From Deltaproteobacteria bacterium UBA2409 (GTDB lineage: Bacteria; Bdellovibrionota_C; UBA2361; DDRT01): DNA of 25,155 nucleotides. Below are positions 14,201 through 23,058 of this stretch, piece by piece; positions within the stretch are counted from its first letter, which is position 1, and each line of letters starts with the position of its first letter. The notes under the pieces are model-generated. The model was given only the letters and a program-made list of their open reading frames with translations, was not told where the DNA came from and searched no databases. The translations under genes and the position numbers were made by a program. The DNA is taken from assembly GCA_002343185.1 (NCBI GenBank), contig DDRT01000012.1, positions 92,613 through 117,767 on the forward strand, given 5' to 3'.

Positions 14201-17200
14201 TAAACATCTCTGTATTTTTGAGCCACTCTGACTACTTCTTCTTTTGAGCCTGCAACTCCTGTAATGAAGTTTACTGATTCAGATTCTCCTTCTTCTAAAT
14301 CTACGCGTACCCTTAGTGAAAATATAGGATCAAGCACTACACCTTGATTCTCTTTTAGTGATCTATCTAATGAAATTGGATTATGAGCCGATCTATTTCT
14401 TCCTATAAAATCAACCTTCGAGGACTCAAAGCTAGTTCTTGCCCAAACTCTTTTCATCGCTACCTGATGGAAAAGCATAAGTGGGTGCTCATGAACGGAT
14501 CTTGGCCTTCTCATAAATAAAAGAGTCTCGAGATCTTCAATATATTCTGACTTAATAAAGATCTTTTGAAAGGCCGGATGAGCAAGATCTGCTTTATGGG
14601 ATGAGAGACAAACCTCCCCATAAGAAGTCACTTCAAGTCTTCGTCTTCTTGATCCTATGTTTGCTAAGGTCAATTTTCGAATCTCAACATTTTCTTCTGG
14701 AGATACCACTATCTCTAGGTATGAAAAGATGTCGTAATCCCTTCTCTTAATCTCGGCCTTATCAGGTGCAAAGACTACTTCGTAGGATGCGCTCGTTCTT
14801 GAAGTTGGTTGAAATCCTGCGCTCCAGCTCTCTCCTGTATCGAGATCTCTTATATAAATATAGATCCCATGCCTATTTATTATTGGATCTTCACGCCACC
14901 TTGTGAGCATTAGCTCTTTTTCAAATAGCAGGTATCCACTTCCAGCATTATCAATTACAGAGGTTAAGTATCCATTTGAAAGGATATGAGTTTTTGGGAT
15001 AATTGTATGAGGAGTTTTCAGAATCTGTACAACTGATTCTTCTTCCTCAACTCCAGCACCTTCAAGACCCTGATATGTTGCCTCTTCTGCAGTAATAGTT
15101 GGAAGTCTTTCTGGGAATTTTTCATGTAGCAAAAGTTCACATGATTTAACTAATGGATCCCGGTGAAATCGCTCCTGCATCACTCCGTTATTAAGAACGT
15201 TATTTAGGGCAACTAGACTCATCCCCTGGTGATGTGCAAAGAAAGATTTAACTATAAAACTTTTCTCCTCTGCACTAAGTCTTGCTGCTGTATAATCAAC
15301 AGATTCATAAAAGCCGAACTCACCTCTGAGTCCTTCTTTCTCTAATTCCTTCAGATTCCTTATAGCTTCCTTAGGAGCAACCATTGTTGCTAGTACTGTT
15401 GAATAGGGAGAGATAATAAGATCGTCATCTAGACCTCTTTTCATCCCTAAGCCTGGCACACCAAACGCTCGGTACTGAAAAGTTTTTTCAAAATCTACTC
15501 CACTATAAGCAGACTCTGAGATACCCCAAGGAACCCCAACTTTTCTCCCGTAAGATTTTTGAGCATCAACAATTGATCTGTAGGTCTCAGAAAGTAATGT
15601 TTCAGGAAAGTCTTTCATTACTAGAAGCGGCATCAGATACTCAAACATCGTACCGCTCCAAGACAAAAGTGCCTTACCACCAGCACTCTCTGTTAAGCTT
15701 CTACCTAAAGCAAACCAGTGTTTTTGAGGAACCTGTCCTAGTGCAACTGCTAGAAAACTTCCAAGGCGCGCTTCAGATGCAAGAAGATCATAGTAACTTT
15801 GATCTTTTCTTGCTGAGTCAACATTATAGCCAATTACAAATAATCCTTTTTCAGCATCATAAAGCATATGTAAGTTGGTGCTAGAAACTGCGTTATTAAA
15901 CCAACTTTCAAGTCGCTCTATCTCACTAAATTCCTTTCCTTTTGTTCCAAATGCTCTAGCTTTTGGATCGACTATCCAGTCTTTTATGCTGAGGAAGTCC
16001 TCATCGCTCACCAAATTTAAAAGTTCTTCAAAGCTAATATCCTCTTGAATTTCATATCCTGTGATTTGTTCTAAGTGCTCTTTATGTTTCAAAGTGAGCA
16101 ATGGAGCATCACGGTATTCAGAGAGTGTATTTTTTAACACCAAAAAGTGGCCGACTAAGTTTCCACTATCAACAAATGAGACATATCTTGGTGAAAGAGT
16201 ACGCTTATCGTTTGTGCCATACCAATTTATGAAATGCCCATGATACTTTTCTAGTCCACTCAAAGAATCAGTAATTTTATCTAAAAGATCTATCGCCTTA
16301 TTTAATGGTATGAAGCCAAGATCATAAGCAGAAGTAACACTAAGAAGTGATAGACTTATGTTTGTTGGTGATGTTCTCTCAGCAACTACAGGTTCAGGTA
16401 TGATCTGCAAGTTGTCAGGTATTAGATAGTTATACTTAGGGGTTAGATGAGTTTTAAAATACTTCCATGTATCAAATGCAACCGAACGGAGATAATCTCT
16501 TTCCGATTGGGTTAATTCCTTTGTTTCACGGGTTGAAGGATTACTGAGGTGATAAGCAAAAAACGGGCTAAAGAGCCAAAGAGCTAAAACAGGATATGAT
16601 ACTGAGGCTGACTCTGGTTCAAATATGGAACCTAAAAATACAAAGAGTGTTGTTAAAATAAGAGCAGGTGCCATTTCACGTATGGCACTAAAAAGTGTCA
16701 CTGCAATTCTTCGCTCAGCACTCGCTGCCGTTTCCCACTCGAGTAGATTTCTTTTACTAATAAATCGCCTATAAAGTGTGATTGTAACTGCACTCAAAGA
16801 GTTAAGAGCTTGGTGAGGAAGGAAAACGAATGTTAAAAAGGTTTGTCTTAGGATCTTAAATAGATCTCTCCCAACGCCTCTTACATGACTTCCCATAGCT
16901 ATGTTTCTTGCGGGAATAATAAATGCCTGAGCAAGATTAGTAGCTACAGGGAAAGCAACGACCAAAAGCGCAATCCCTAACCACTTAATTGCATCTCCAG
17001 GAAAAACCCCCCATCCAAGAAGCATAAGCGCCATTAGTGAAGGAGCAACTAAACTTCTTCTTAGATTATCAAAGAGCTTCCATCTTCCTAAGGGTGAAAT
17101 CGGAGTTTTATAGTAGTTCCAATTTTTATCGGGAATAAACGGAGGGATCCAAGGTAATAACTGCCAATCTCCTCTAATCCACCGATGCTGTCTTTTTGAA

Positions 17201-19404
17201 TGAACAAAGTACTTTGAAGGAAAATCATCATAAAGCTCAATATCACTCGCCAGAGCGCACCTAGCAAAAAGGCTTTCAAATAGATCGTGACTTAAAAGTG
17301 AATTCTCAGGAACTCGGTCTCTTAATGATTCTTCAAAAGCACGAATATCATAGATCCCCTTACCTATATATGAGGCTTCCCCGAAAAAGTCCTGATAAAT
17401 ATCGCTGACTGATTGTGTGTATGGGTCAAGCCCTGAGTGACCTGAAAAAATCTGAGAGAATCTGCTTGTAAATGCACTTGTTAGAGATATTCCCATTCTT
17501 GGTTGAATTATTGCGTAGCCTTGCTTGACAACTCTGTTTACAAGTACTGGTCTATTTAATGGGTGTGAGATAGCGCCAATTAGTTTTTTTGCACTAAGTG
17601 GTGGAAGTTGAGAATCATTATCTAAGGTGATCACATATTTACATTGCCTTAGCTCTTCTAAGTGCTTTGGTGATATAAAAGTTGTATCATTATCTCCCAG
17701 AACCAGTCGGTTAAACTCTTCAAGCTTGCCCCGCTTTCTTTCCCATCCCATCCATTTTTGTTCAGATTCATTCCATAGACGTTTTCTAAAATAAACGAAA
17801 AATTTTGTTTTTAGACCTTCTTCATTTAAGGCTTTAACTCTTTCTTCTGCTAAAGAAATCAATCTTGAATCATACTCTTCAACTTTTGAGTCCGTGAAAT
17901 CTGCAAGTAACCCGAAAATCAAATTAGAATCATCATTTCCTAATGCTCTCACATGAAGACCTTCGAGTGACTTAAGAAGTGCCTCGGTGTCTGAAATCAC
18001 ACATTGAACAACGACGGCTGTCTTTGATTCCTCTGGAATACTTGTATCAAGATCCAGTTTAGGTAGTAACGCAGGAGGAGTAAGCTTTGAAATTACCCAT
18101 TGAACAAGATTAGTAGCTAAGTCTAGAGCAAGAACTAAAGCGATCACTCCAAGTATACAAAGTTGCCAGATAGGAATTCCATGAGAAGATGTCCAAAGAC
18201 TTATTCTTGCAATCAAAAGACATGTGATCACTATTATGCTTAAGGCATAGATCTGGAAAGGATAGGCTCTAAAAAATGACCTGAGAGCCCATAATAAACT
18301 CTTGGGATAATTAAGTTCCTTTTTTAGTTCTCTTACTTTATTTCCAACAAGATAAGCTAAAACAGATTGATCTTTAGCAAGACTAAGTGCTGTTTCTGCT
18401 ATTTTTAATTCACTGATCTTGCCCTGTCTTGCCAGTTTTTCAACAGCCCGCCTTGTTCTATCTCTAGTTGAGAAATCACTTCTTTGATAGATCCCCTGGA
18501 AATCTTTCCTCAAAGTTCGCTCGAGGATTGAAGCTCCCTCAACCCACTCCTGCCAATTTATAAACCCATGACCTCTTAGAGAAGCAAAGGTATTTGCTAT
18601 ACTAATCTGGTCTGCTGCAAGCCAGTATTGCTCTTCTCTTAGAAGCTCCTCTGGTTCTCTTTTTTGTTCTCTGATTCTTTCTTCTACCCACTGCAAGGTG
18701 AGGGATGCCCTTGAGCCTCGATCTCTTAATCTCCTGATTAAGTTCGGAGCGCCTGAAATTAAAAAATCTGGTCTTTCAACTACTTTTTTTGCAAGGATTA
18801 ATAGGATCTCTGTTGAAGGTCTTTCTTCATCTCCAACAATTTCATCGATCAGTTTTTCAACAAGCGCTTTATCTTTCATTGCACTGATCATGTTTGTTGT
18901 GAGTTCAACAAGGTGCCTTAACAGAGCGAACCTGAGCATAATCGGAATCGCCCAAACTTCTCCGATATTAAGGGAGTACTGCTCTTGGTAGCCTCTGATA
19001 AATGCATCAAGTAGTGAAATATCCAAAACTGCGTCTGTGTTCGAAAGTAACTCTCGAGCCATTACGTAGACCCGCGGGTACCCTGTATCAGGCCCAGTAG
19101 TTACTTTTAAAAGTGTCCTGTCATAAGCTCTTGGAAAATGCCTACGAATATCAATTATATGCTTTTCAACGATGTGATAGTTATCTAAAAACCACTCAAC
19201 TCCGGGAGTTAAACTCTCCCGCTTCTTTGATGCAGATTTGAGCTCATGGTAGTTCGATTCAAGGCTAAAACAGATCTCACTTAGATCCTTATACAGCCTA
19301 CTAGTTAACTGCGTTGAGACCTCACCCTTATGAGCTTGTGCCAGGGAAGACCCTAGAAGGGTCAAACCCTCCCTGTTTATAGATTGAGGACGCTTTCGCG
19401 ACAT
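11221..19404 (-). CDS. ndvB: Cyclic beta-1,2-glucan synthase (GT84-GH94, NdvB/ChvB/Cgs-like)
   Basis: A giant inner-membrane enzyme that makes cyclic beta-1,2-glucan from UDP-glucose for the periplasm. 2727 residues, close to Agrobacterium ChvB and Brucella Cgs (about 2830). Order of parts: N-terminal soluble region (1-385); membrane segments about 390-437; glycosyltransferase domain with the D-x-D-like ITLDNDSQLP near 594 and HRWIRGDWQ near 742; membrane segments about 790-830 and 912-950; a glycoamylase-like domain from about 1190 (YNVDSARKDQSYYDLLASE) to 1400 (FFAHHQGMSL); then tandem GH94 phosphorylase-like regions, with the catalytic-type GDWNDGMN near 2410. In Brucella Cgs the GH94 part controls ring size. 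The ATG at 19404 has only a weak ribosome site. It diverges from the pilin operon. No NdvA/ChvA exporter is adjacent; the ABC exporter at 9045 is the nearest but separate. Confidence 0.9.
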   Translation of the reverse strand: MSRKRPQSINREGLTLLGSSLAQAHKGEVSTQLTSRLYKDLSEICFSLESNYHELKSASKKRESLTPGVEWFLDNYHIVEKHIIDIRRHFPRAYDRTLLKVTTGPDTGYPRVYVMARELLSNTDAVLDISLLDAFIRGYQEQYSLNIGEVWAIPIMLRFALLRHLVELTTNMISAMKDKALVEKLIDEIVGDEERPSTEILLILAKKVVERPDFLISGAPNLIRRLRDRGSRASLTLQWVEERIREQKREPEELLREEQYWLAADQISIANTFASLRGHGFINWQEWVEGASILERTLRKDFQGIYQRSDFSTRDRTRRAVEKLARQGKISELKIAETALSLAKDQSVLAYLVGNKVRELKKELNYPKSLLWALRSFFRAYPFQIYALSIIVITCLLIARISLWTSSHGIPIWQLCILGVIALVLALDLATNLVQWVISKLTPPALLPKLDLDTSIPEESKTAVVVQCVISDTEALLKSLEGLHVRALGNDDSNLIFGLLADFTDSKVEEYDSRLISLAEERVKALNEEGLKTKFFVYFRKRLWNESEQKWMGWERKRGKLEEFNRLVLGDNDTTFISPKHLEELRQCKYVITLDNDSQLPPLSAKKLIGAISHPLNRPVLVNRVVKQGYAIIQPRMGISLTSAFTSRFSQIFSGHSGLDPYTQSVSDIYQDFFGEASYIGKGIYDIRAFEESLRDRVPENSLLSHDLFESLFARCALASDIELYDDFPSKYFVHSKRQHRWIRGDWQLLPWIPPFIPDKNWNYYKTPISPLGRWKLFDNLRRSLVAPSLMALMLLGWGVFPGDAIKWLGIALLVVAFPVATNLAQAFIIPARNIAMGSHVRGVGRDLFKILRQTFLTFVFLPHQALNSLSAVTITLYRRFISKRNLLEWETAASAERRIAVTLFSAIREMAPALILTTLFVFLGSIFEPESASVSYPVLALWLFSPFFAYHLSNPSTRETKELTQSERDYLRSVAFDTWKYFKTHLTPKYNYLIPDNLQIIPEPVVAERTSPTNISLSLLSVTSAYDLGFIPLNKAIDLLDKITDSLSGLEKYHGHFINWYGTNDKRTLSPRYVSFVDSGNLVGHFLVLKNTLSEYRDAPLLTLKHKEHLEQITGYEIQEDISFEELLNLVSDEDFLSIKDWIVDPKARAFGTKGKEFSEIERLESWFNNAVSSTNLHMLYDAEKGLFVIGYNVDSARKDQSYYDLLASEARLGSFLAVALGQVPQKHWFALGRSLTESAGGKALLSWSGTMFEYLMPLLVMKDFPETLLSETYRSIVDAQKSYGRKVGVPWGISESAYSGVDFEKTFQYRAFGVPGLGMKRGLDDDLIISPYSTVLATMVAPKEAIRNLKELEKEGLRGEFGFYESVDYTAARLSAEEKSFIVKSFFAHHQGMSLVALNNVLNNGVMQERFHRDPLVKSCELLLHEKFPERLPTITAEEATYQGLEGAGVEEEESVVQILKTPHTIIPKTHILSNGYLTSVIDNAGSGYLLFEKELMLTRWREDPIINRHGIYIYIRDLDTGESWSAGFQPTSRTSASYEVVFAPDKAEIKRRDYDIFSYLEIVVSPEENVEIRKLTLANIGSRRRRLEVTSYGEVCLSSHKADLAHPAFQKIFIKSEYIEDLETLLFMRRPRSVHEHPLMLFHQVAMKRVWARTSFESSKVDFIGRNRSAHNPISLDRSLKENQGVVLDPIFSLRVRVDLEEGESESVNFITGVAGSKEEVVRVAQKYRDVYQIHRAFEMSWSQSSVELRNERISARQAQSYQKLANCLIFNSEKARISSDILSKNRLTQSALWRYGISGDLPMCVVRISEHPHLDLVEEALKAHYYLRSKGFQFDLIILNEFPAGYMQNLQEEVEHLVRSSLSAGLLDKKGGVFLRTVHQISSQEQILLLSVARVVLNGALGGLLLQLKIDEAPKPWSPIPENETKLEKIALPSQGEFRTSYGRFFENEYVVEGQPPLPWSNVVANSEFGFLVTETGGGYTWSENSRENRLTTWSNDPVCDPPSEMIFVRDSETGEYWKLLGGTVVHGLGYSHFTGKASSINSEVTLTISKDKRVKWWGINLTNDSNKVRELEVFLYVDWVLGIIREESNRFIHTGFDEVAQALWAVNHYNNEFAGRYAFISSSEKVVSYTSSRADFVGRNRDLNTPSVLEEGSVRSSITLSKKTGSGFDVGGVIAVHLRIPPKETKSFCFFMGEVMEHGMVRGVVSQLSAPGAFETEITATKEFFKEQCLPVKVTTPDKGFDTLMNSWLLYQTLSCRILGRSAFYQSGGAFGFRDQLQDSLAFLPFNSEMVKKQILLHASRQFIEGDVQHWWHPPTGRGTRTRFSDDFLWLPYSVLRYIEVTGDYSILEERVSFIGGQTLQPHEHEVYIVPSGIVGEGTIYEHCVKALHHGMTKGAHDLPLIGCGDWNDGMNEVGREGKGESVWLGWFMQPILRGFASISNRKDDRENAQKFNSFAETLNRAVEAHAWDGSWYRRGFFDDGTPLGSASNDECKIDSLAQSWAVIVGTGDKERARLAMESAREHLVDREHRIVKLLTPAFDKTRHNPGYIKGYLPGIRENGAQYTHAATWLVIAEALLGNGTSAFDLWCMLNPITHTNSDNGVERYQGEPYALCGDVYSVHPHEGRAGWSWYTGSSGWLFQAGLHYILGIKFYPDGFSLEPAVPSSWKQFSAHIKIKGVLHRFKFNNPSGVYQGVSSIEIGDRKIEGRVPYHSVETDIVVNLS

Positions 19405-19534
19405 ATCTAAGCGAGAGTAAATTATTGGAAAGATTACGGAAAGTACTTACCTACGAGAAACAGGTATTTTTGACTACACTACGAGATTTTACACCTCAAT
19501 TACTCATCTTTCTCACTAAACAGGTCGACTAGGT

Positions 19535-19984
19535 ATGCTTGTGAGAGGTTTTAGCGCACTGGAATTGCTAGTTGTTTTAGGTCTGGTAGCTATCCTGATG
19601 GTCATGGGAACCTTACAATTTGTCAGACTAGATAGCGCTGCAAAAAACTCAACCGCCTGGCAGATCTTTCAGGCTGATATAGCCCGTGCAAGAAGTGAGG
19701 CAGCTTCTAGAGGAACAAGAATAATAGTCAGAGCAGAAGGAGATGGATATGTAGTTGGCGAGGATGTCCCTCCATACAATGAGGATCCTGAGGAGGATAG
19801 TGTAATTTATACAAGAATATTTCCAACAGGGATAACAGCAAATTTTCCTAGTGTTTTTATATTTGATAGCAGGGGTATTCTTGTAACTGAAGCAGAAGAA
19901 CCAACAGATATTACTGTTACATTTCTTAGAGGAACTGAAACTCTAGGCGAGCTAACTATTAATTCATTCGGGGGAGTACTATGA
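19535..19984 (+). CDS. GspH/FimT-type minor pseudopilin
   Basis: A 149-residue type IV prepilin, first of an overlapping operon of pilin-like genes. The short leader MLVRG is cleaved by prepilin peptidase before FSALELLVVLGLVAILMVMG, with G(-1), F(+1) and E(+5) all canonical, followed by the hydrophobic assembly helix. The globular part ends with a beta-rich region (DSRGILV, VTFLRGTETLGELTI) as in the GspH/FimT/FimU family. A GTG two codons downstream of the ATG would also leave an acceptable leader. Minor pilins of this kind prime pilus assembly at the tip. The last 4 bases overlap the next ATG. A 130-bp divergent region separates it from the glucan synthase. Confidence 0.88.
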   Translation: MLVRGFSALELLVVLGLVAILMVMGTLQFVRLDSAAKNSTAWQIFQADIARARSEAASRGTRIIVRAEGDGYVVGEDVPPYNEDPEEDSVIYTRIFPTGITANFPSVFIFDSRGILVTEAEEPTDITVTFLRGTETLGELTINSFGGVL

Positions 19985-20340
19985 AAGGCTTTACCCTAAT
20001 GGAGGTTGTCGTAGCGATTCTCATATTGGGGGTTGTTATGCTTGGTATAACACAAAGCACTCAAACCTCTTATAGAGCTTCATACAGAACCATCAGAAAC
20101 TCTCAAAACCTTGCACTTGCGCAAGCAAGACTTGAGGATCTGTCTTCTCGTGATCGCTCCACTCTTACTAATGCCCTAGATGGTACCCAATCTATTGAAC
20201 AGAATGGAACAACTTATGAGGTTACGACCACAATTACAGAGAATGCAGATGGTTCGGCTTTAGCTGTAGTTAATGTAACAAATTCAGCTGAACAGGCTGT
20301 TGAGCTATCGATGACCTTTGCGCCATGGGGTCTTAGATGA
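19981..20340 (+). CDS. PilV/GspI-like minor pilin
   Basis: A 119-residue prepilin with the very short leader MKG and the mature start FTLMEVVVAILILGVVMLGI, which has canonical G(-1), F(+1) and E(+5). The small globular domain contains TYRTIRN-like and ALAQARLEDL segments typical of PilV/GspI, where residues after the helix read A-x-x-x-A-x-x-R/L-E. It overlaps both neighbours by 4 bases (ATGA), indicating tight translational coupling. It is expected to form part of the tip-initiating minor pilin complex in the inner membrane and pilus tip. Confidence 0.85.
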   Translation: MKGFTLMEVVVAILILGVVMLGITQSTQTSYRASYRTIRNSQNLALAQARLEDLSSRDRSTLTNALDGTQSIEQNGTTYEVTTTITENADGSALAVVNVTNSAEQAVELSMTFAPWGLR

Positions 20341-21161
20341 GAGGGGAAACTATTGTATCATTCCTGGTTGGGGTTATGATCTCAGCAGTAGCTCTTGGTG
20401 CAGCTGTTACAGGACTTACAACATTTTCAAGGGCCTCGAACGATCATAGACAGATATCTGATACTGAAGTTATTGCAAGAAAAATACTCGATCAGATGAG
20501 CTATGAAATTAGATTGACAGGTGGAGGAGTGCCCTTTCATCTGGCTGGTTTCCAAATTGGAGATACTACCTTAGGTGATTCTCCCCTTCCGATTTTAACT
20601 TCAGCTAGTGCAACTGAGGTGACATTTAAGATCAATCAAAGAGGAAGAGTTGGGATGCTATCAACTCAGTTTGATCCTTCTCTGGGAGTGAGTTTTACAC
20701 TTGTGGACGTAACAGGCTTTGCAACAGGACAAGAGGTATACTTCACTTCAGTAGATCCAAGTAACCCTGATGGGCTTCATGGGGTTATTCAAAGTATTGC
20801 AGGTTCAGTCATCACTCTGGAGGCAAATCCCATTTATACAGCTGGAGCTATTTTCGCACCTGGGACAATTGTTCAGCCCGTAAGTGAAGTGACATACAGA
20901 AGCGATGAGAATGGGATCACTCGTATTGATGAACTTTCAGAGGTTGTTATGTCTCCGTCTGCCTCATTTTCTTTAACATACTTAGGAAACGATGGGACTG
21001 CTCTAGCACTTCCCATGGATGAAACAACAATACGAACAATTCTTTCTAGCATCCAAGTAATTGTAGATGTTGACAGTCTTTTACCAGTTACTGGAGGAGA
21101 TGTCAGAACCGCCCAACTACAAACAAGAGTTGCATTGAGGGGGTTAAATGCGATCAGATAA
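20337..21161 (+). CDS. PilW/GspJ-like minor pilin, non-canonical N-terminus
   Basis: A 274-residue pilin-like protein. The N-terminus MRG-ETIVSFLVGVMISAVALG has a cleavable G(-1) and an assembly helix but lacks the usual F(+1) and E(+5): E is at +1 and S at +5. After the helix come SRASNDHRQISDTEVIARKILDQMSYEIRLTGGG, typical of PilW, and then a beta-rich domain. Its position after the PilV-like gene supports PilW. Whether prepilin peptidase processes it and how it assembles without Glu5 are open. The start overlaps the previous stop by 4 bases; its end overlaps the next gene by 14 bases. Confidence 0.8.
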   Translation: MRGETIVSFLVGVMISAVALGAAVTGLTTFSRASNDHRQISDTEVIARKILDQMSYEIRLTGGGVPFHLAGFQIGDTTLGDSPLPILTSASATEVTFKINQRGRVGMLSTQFDPSLGVSFTLVDVTGFATGQEVYFTSVDPSNPDGLHGVIQSIAGSVITLEANPIYTAGAIFAPGTIVQPVSEVTYRSDENGITRIDELSEVVMSPSASFSLTYLGNDGTALALPMDETTIRTILSSIQVIVDVDSLLPVTGGDVRTAQLQTRVALRGLNAIR

Positions 21162-22629
21162 AGGATATGTAGTAGTATTAGTTCTAATTGTAACAGGAGT
21201 CGCCTCACTTTTATTAATGCGAGAGCTAGTTCGATCTGGTGTTGGATCAAGAACAACTGGAGCAAGTTCAACACGAGCTCAAGCCTTTTATCAAGCTGAA
21301 AGAGGTTTCGAAGAAGCAGTTAGCTGGCTTAGAAGCAACTCAACTGCTATGGCTTTACAGTTCAATAGAATTAATTTTTATTCAAACTTTGATAGATTAA
21401 ATGAACCCGCTGTGGGCTCTAATGATTCAACTGAGCTTCCATCAAGACTAAGAAGCCAAGGAGGTGCTAATGCGATTCTCCTAACTAACTCAAATGAATT
21501 AGGAACTTCTGAGTTTCCTGCAGGAATCGATGCTACATCTGGTGATCCGGTTGATCCAGAATCCATGTTTGCTGCTGCAACATTTAGCGATCAAATAGTA
21601 AAAATTACAGTAGTAGATGCTATACCAATAGATCCATCAAAAGATTATGGGGATTCACCTAACCCTAATCCTGAAACAGACTTTGCACCTGTTTATCGTA
21701 TCGATTCAATGAATGCAGTTGATTCGGGTGCTCATGTTTTTGGGTTCATAAAAACACATATGTCATACAATTTTGGTATGGGTTTTTATGGAAGATATCT
21801 TTTAGAGTTATCTCAACCTTGCGATTCATATATTTCAAACAACGGGCCTTATTCTAATGCATCAAAAAGGGCAAATTGTAGTGCAGGGTCAGATGTAGAG
21901 GCCAGGGTTCATCAAAATACCGATCACTATGGTTCTCTTCAATCAAACGGAACAATAAATGAAACTAATCCTTGGGGTGGAGATGTCTGCTCAGACTTTA
22001 ACGCAGGTTGCCCAAACAAAGGCGAAACCTGCGAAGGAGAAGAGTGTAATGTTCCTGGGCTTCCAACCTATAGCTCTTGGGCAACCTACTGCCCATCAAA
22101 TCAGGGAAATACTACAATCGCCGCTAACCAAACAGTGAGCGTTGCTGGTAATGCCGCAAATCAAAAGTGCTGGAATAATATTACAGTAAATAACAACCGA
22201 GTTTTAACACTTAACTCAACATCATATCCTTACTTTATCGATACCTTTAATATCGCTAACAACTCGGTAGTAGCATTCAATCCAAGCCCAGCGACTGGCA
22301 CTATTAATCTATATGTAAGAAAATTTGTGGGGGATAAGTTTAACGGGAATCAGATTTTTAATAATAACAATAAACCATATCAGCTTCGCATTCACTATCT
22401 TGGGACAGATCCTCTAGTACTAAATGGAAATGCTTCAATGAATGCATTTTTAGTGGCTCCTTATGCAGATGTTACTATCTCAGGGAATTTTACATTTCAA
22501 GGTGGTATAAAGGCTCAAAGACTCTATGCAACAGGTAGCGGAACACTTCGTTACGATGAGTCCGGAGATATAACCACGATCTCTGACATGAATATACAGC
22601 ACTTTGGAGTTCAACAGTTTTATCGTTAG
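21148..22629 (+). CDS. Large PilX-like protein with C-terminal beta-rich domain
   Basis: 493 residues, more than twice the usual PilX length of about 180-200. The N-terminus MRSDKG-YVVVLVLIVTGVASLLLM and the following RAQAFYQAERGFEEAVSWL match the PilX helix and its conserved AFxxAExGxxEA segment. The rest is exported: a Cys-rich stretch (about residues 280-300, with several Cys) and an Asn/Thr-rich repetitive beta region (about 320-480, NITVNNNRVLTLNSTSYPYF to GTLRYDESGDI) resembling beta-helix or polymer-forming folds. This suggests a tip adhesin. A GAGGGGG ribosome site lies 4 bases before the ATG at 21148, which overlaps the preceding gene. No pilY1 follows. It is the fourth gene of the operon. 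Confidence 0.8.
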   Translation: MRSDKGYVVVLVLIVTGVASLLLMRELVRSGVGSRTTGASSTRAQAFYQAERGFEEAVSWLRSNSTAMALQFNRINFYSNFDRLNEPAVGSNDSTELPSRLRSQGGANAILLTNSNELGTSEFPAGIDATSGDPVDPESMFAAATFSDQIVKITVVDAIPIDPSKDYGDSPNPNPETDFAPVYRIDSMNAVDSGAHVFGFIKTHMSYNFGMGFYGRYLLELSQPCDSYISNNGPYSNASKRANCSAGSDVEARVHQNTDHYGSLQSNGTINETNPWGGDVCSDFNAGCPNKGETCEGEECNVPGLPTYSSWATYCPSNQGNTTIAANQTVSVAGNAANQKCWNNITVNNNRVLTLNSTSYPYFIDTFNIANNSVVAFNPSPATGTINLYVRKFVGDKFNGNQIFNNNNKPYQLRIHYLGTDPLVLNGNASMNAFLVAPYADVTISGNFTFQGGIKAQRLYATGSGTLRYDESGDITTISDMNIQHFGVQQFYR

Positions 22630-22641
22630 GAGAGTTAAATT

Positions 22642-23058
22642 ATGAGAATACTATTGATTATATTAACAGCAACTTTCTGCTTCGCTACGGAGGAAGAGAT
22701 GGAGCCATTAAGTCAGGAAGTGCTAGACCACTTAGCAACTCTTCCTGATAATACTGGAGCTATCTCATCAAGCGACAGTGCAGCAGAGATAATTGAAGGT
22801 GAAACCTCCACCGCATCTGGGGCATCCGAGGGTGAAATCACTCTAAGACGTACCAGTGCAGGAATAGATGTTTACAATGGCTTTATGAAGGTTGAAGCTA
22901 TTGCTGAAGGTTCTGATGGTTGGGTTGGAAGAGTTACTGATAATAGCTCATCAATCGACTTTGAACCTGCAGGAAGACCGATACTAAACTGCCCAGCTCA
23001 GTCTATCTCAGACTGGTATGGCCCATGTAAAGTTGAAGAATCTTCTACTACCGAGTAG
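22642..23058 (+). CDS. Small exported hypothetical protein, end of pilin operon
   Basis: A 138-residue protein with a clear signal peptide, MRILLIILTATFCFA, probably cleaved before TEEEM. The mature part is acidic and Ser/Thr-rich, with a beta-like middle (EITLRRTSAGIDVYNGFMKV) and two Cys near the C-terminus (ILNCP, GPCKV) that may form a disulfide. I do not recognise the family. A good Shine-Dalgarno (TAGGAGAG) precedes the ATG by 7 bases and it begins 12 bases after the PilX-like gene, so it is in the same operon and may help pilus assembly or stability. The last 11 bases overlap the end of a convergent small gene. Confidence 0.8.
   Translation: MRILLIILTATFCFATEEEMEPLSQEVLDHLATLPDNTGAISSSDSAAEIIEGETSTASGASEGEITLRRTSAGIDVYNGFMKVEAIAEGSDGWVGRVTDNSSSIDFEPAGRPILNCPAQSISDWYGPCKVEESSTTE

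Noticed and set aside
15573..15884. Plus-strand frame inside the glucan synthase gene
   Set aside because: Antisense of a fully open 8-kb conserved gene, with no ribosome site.
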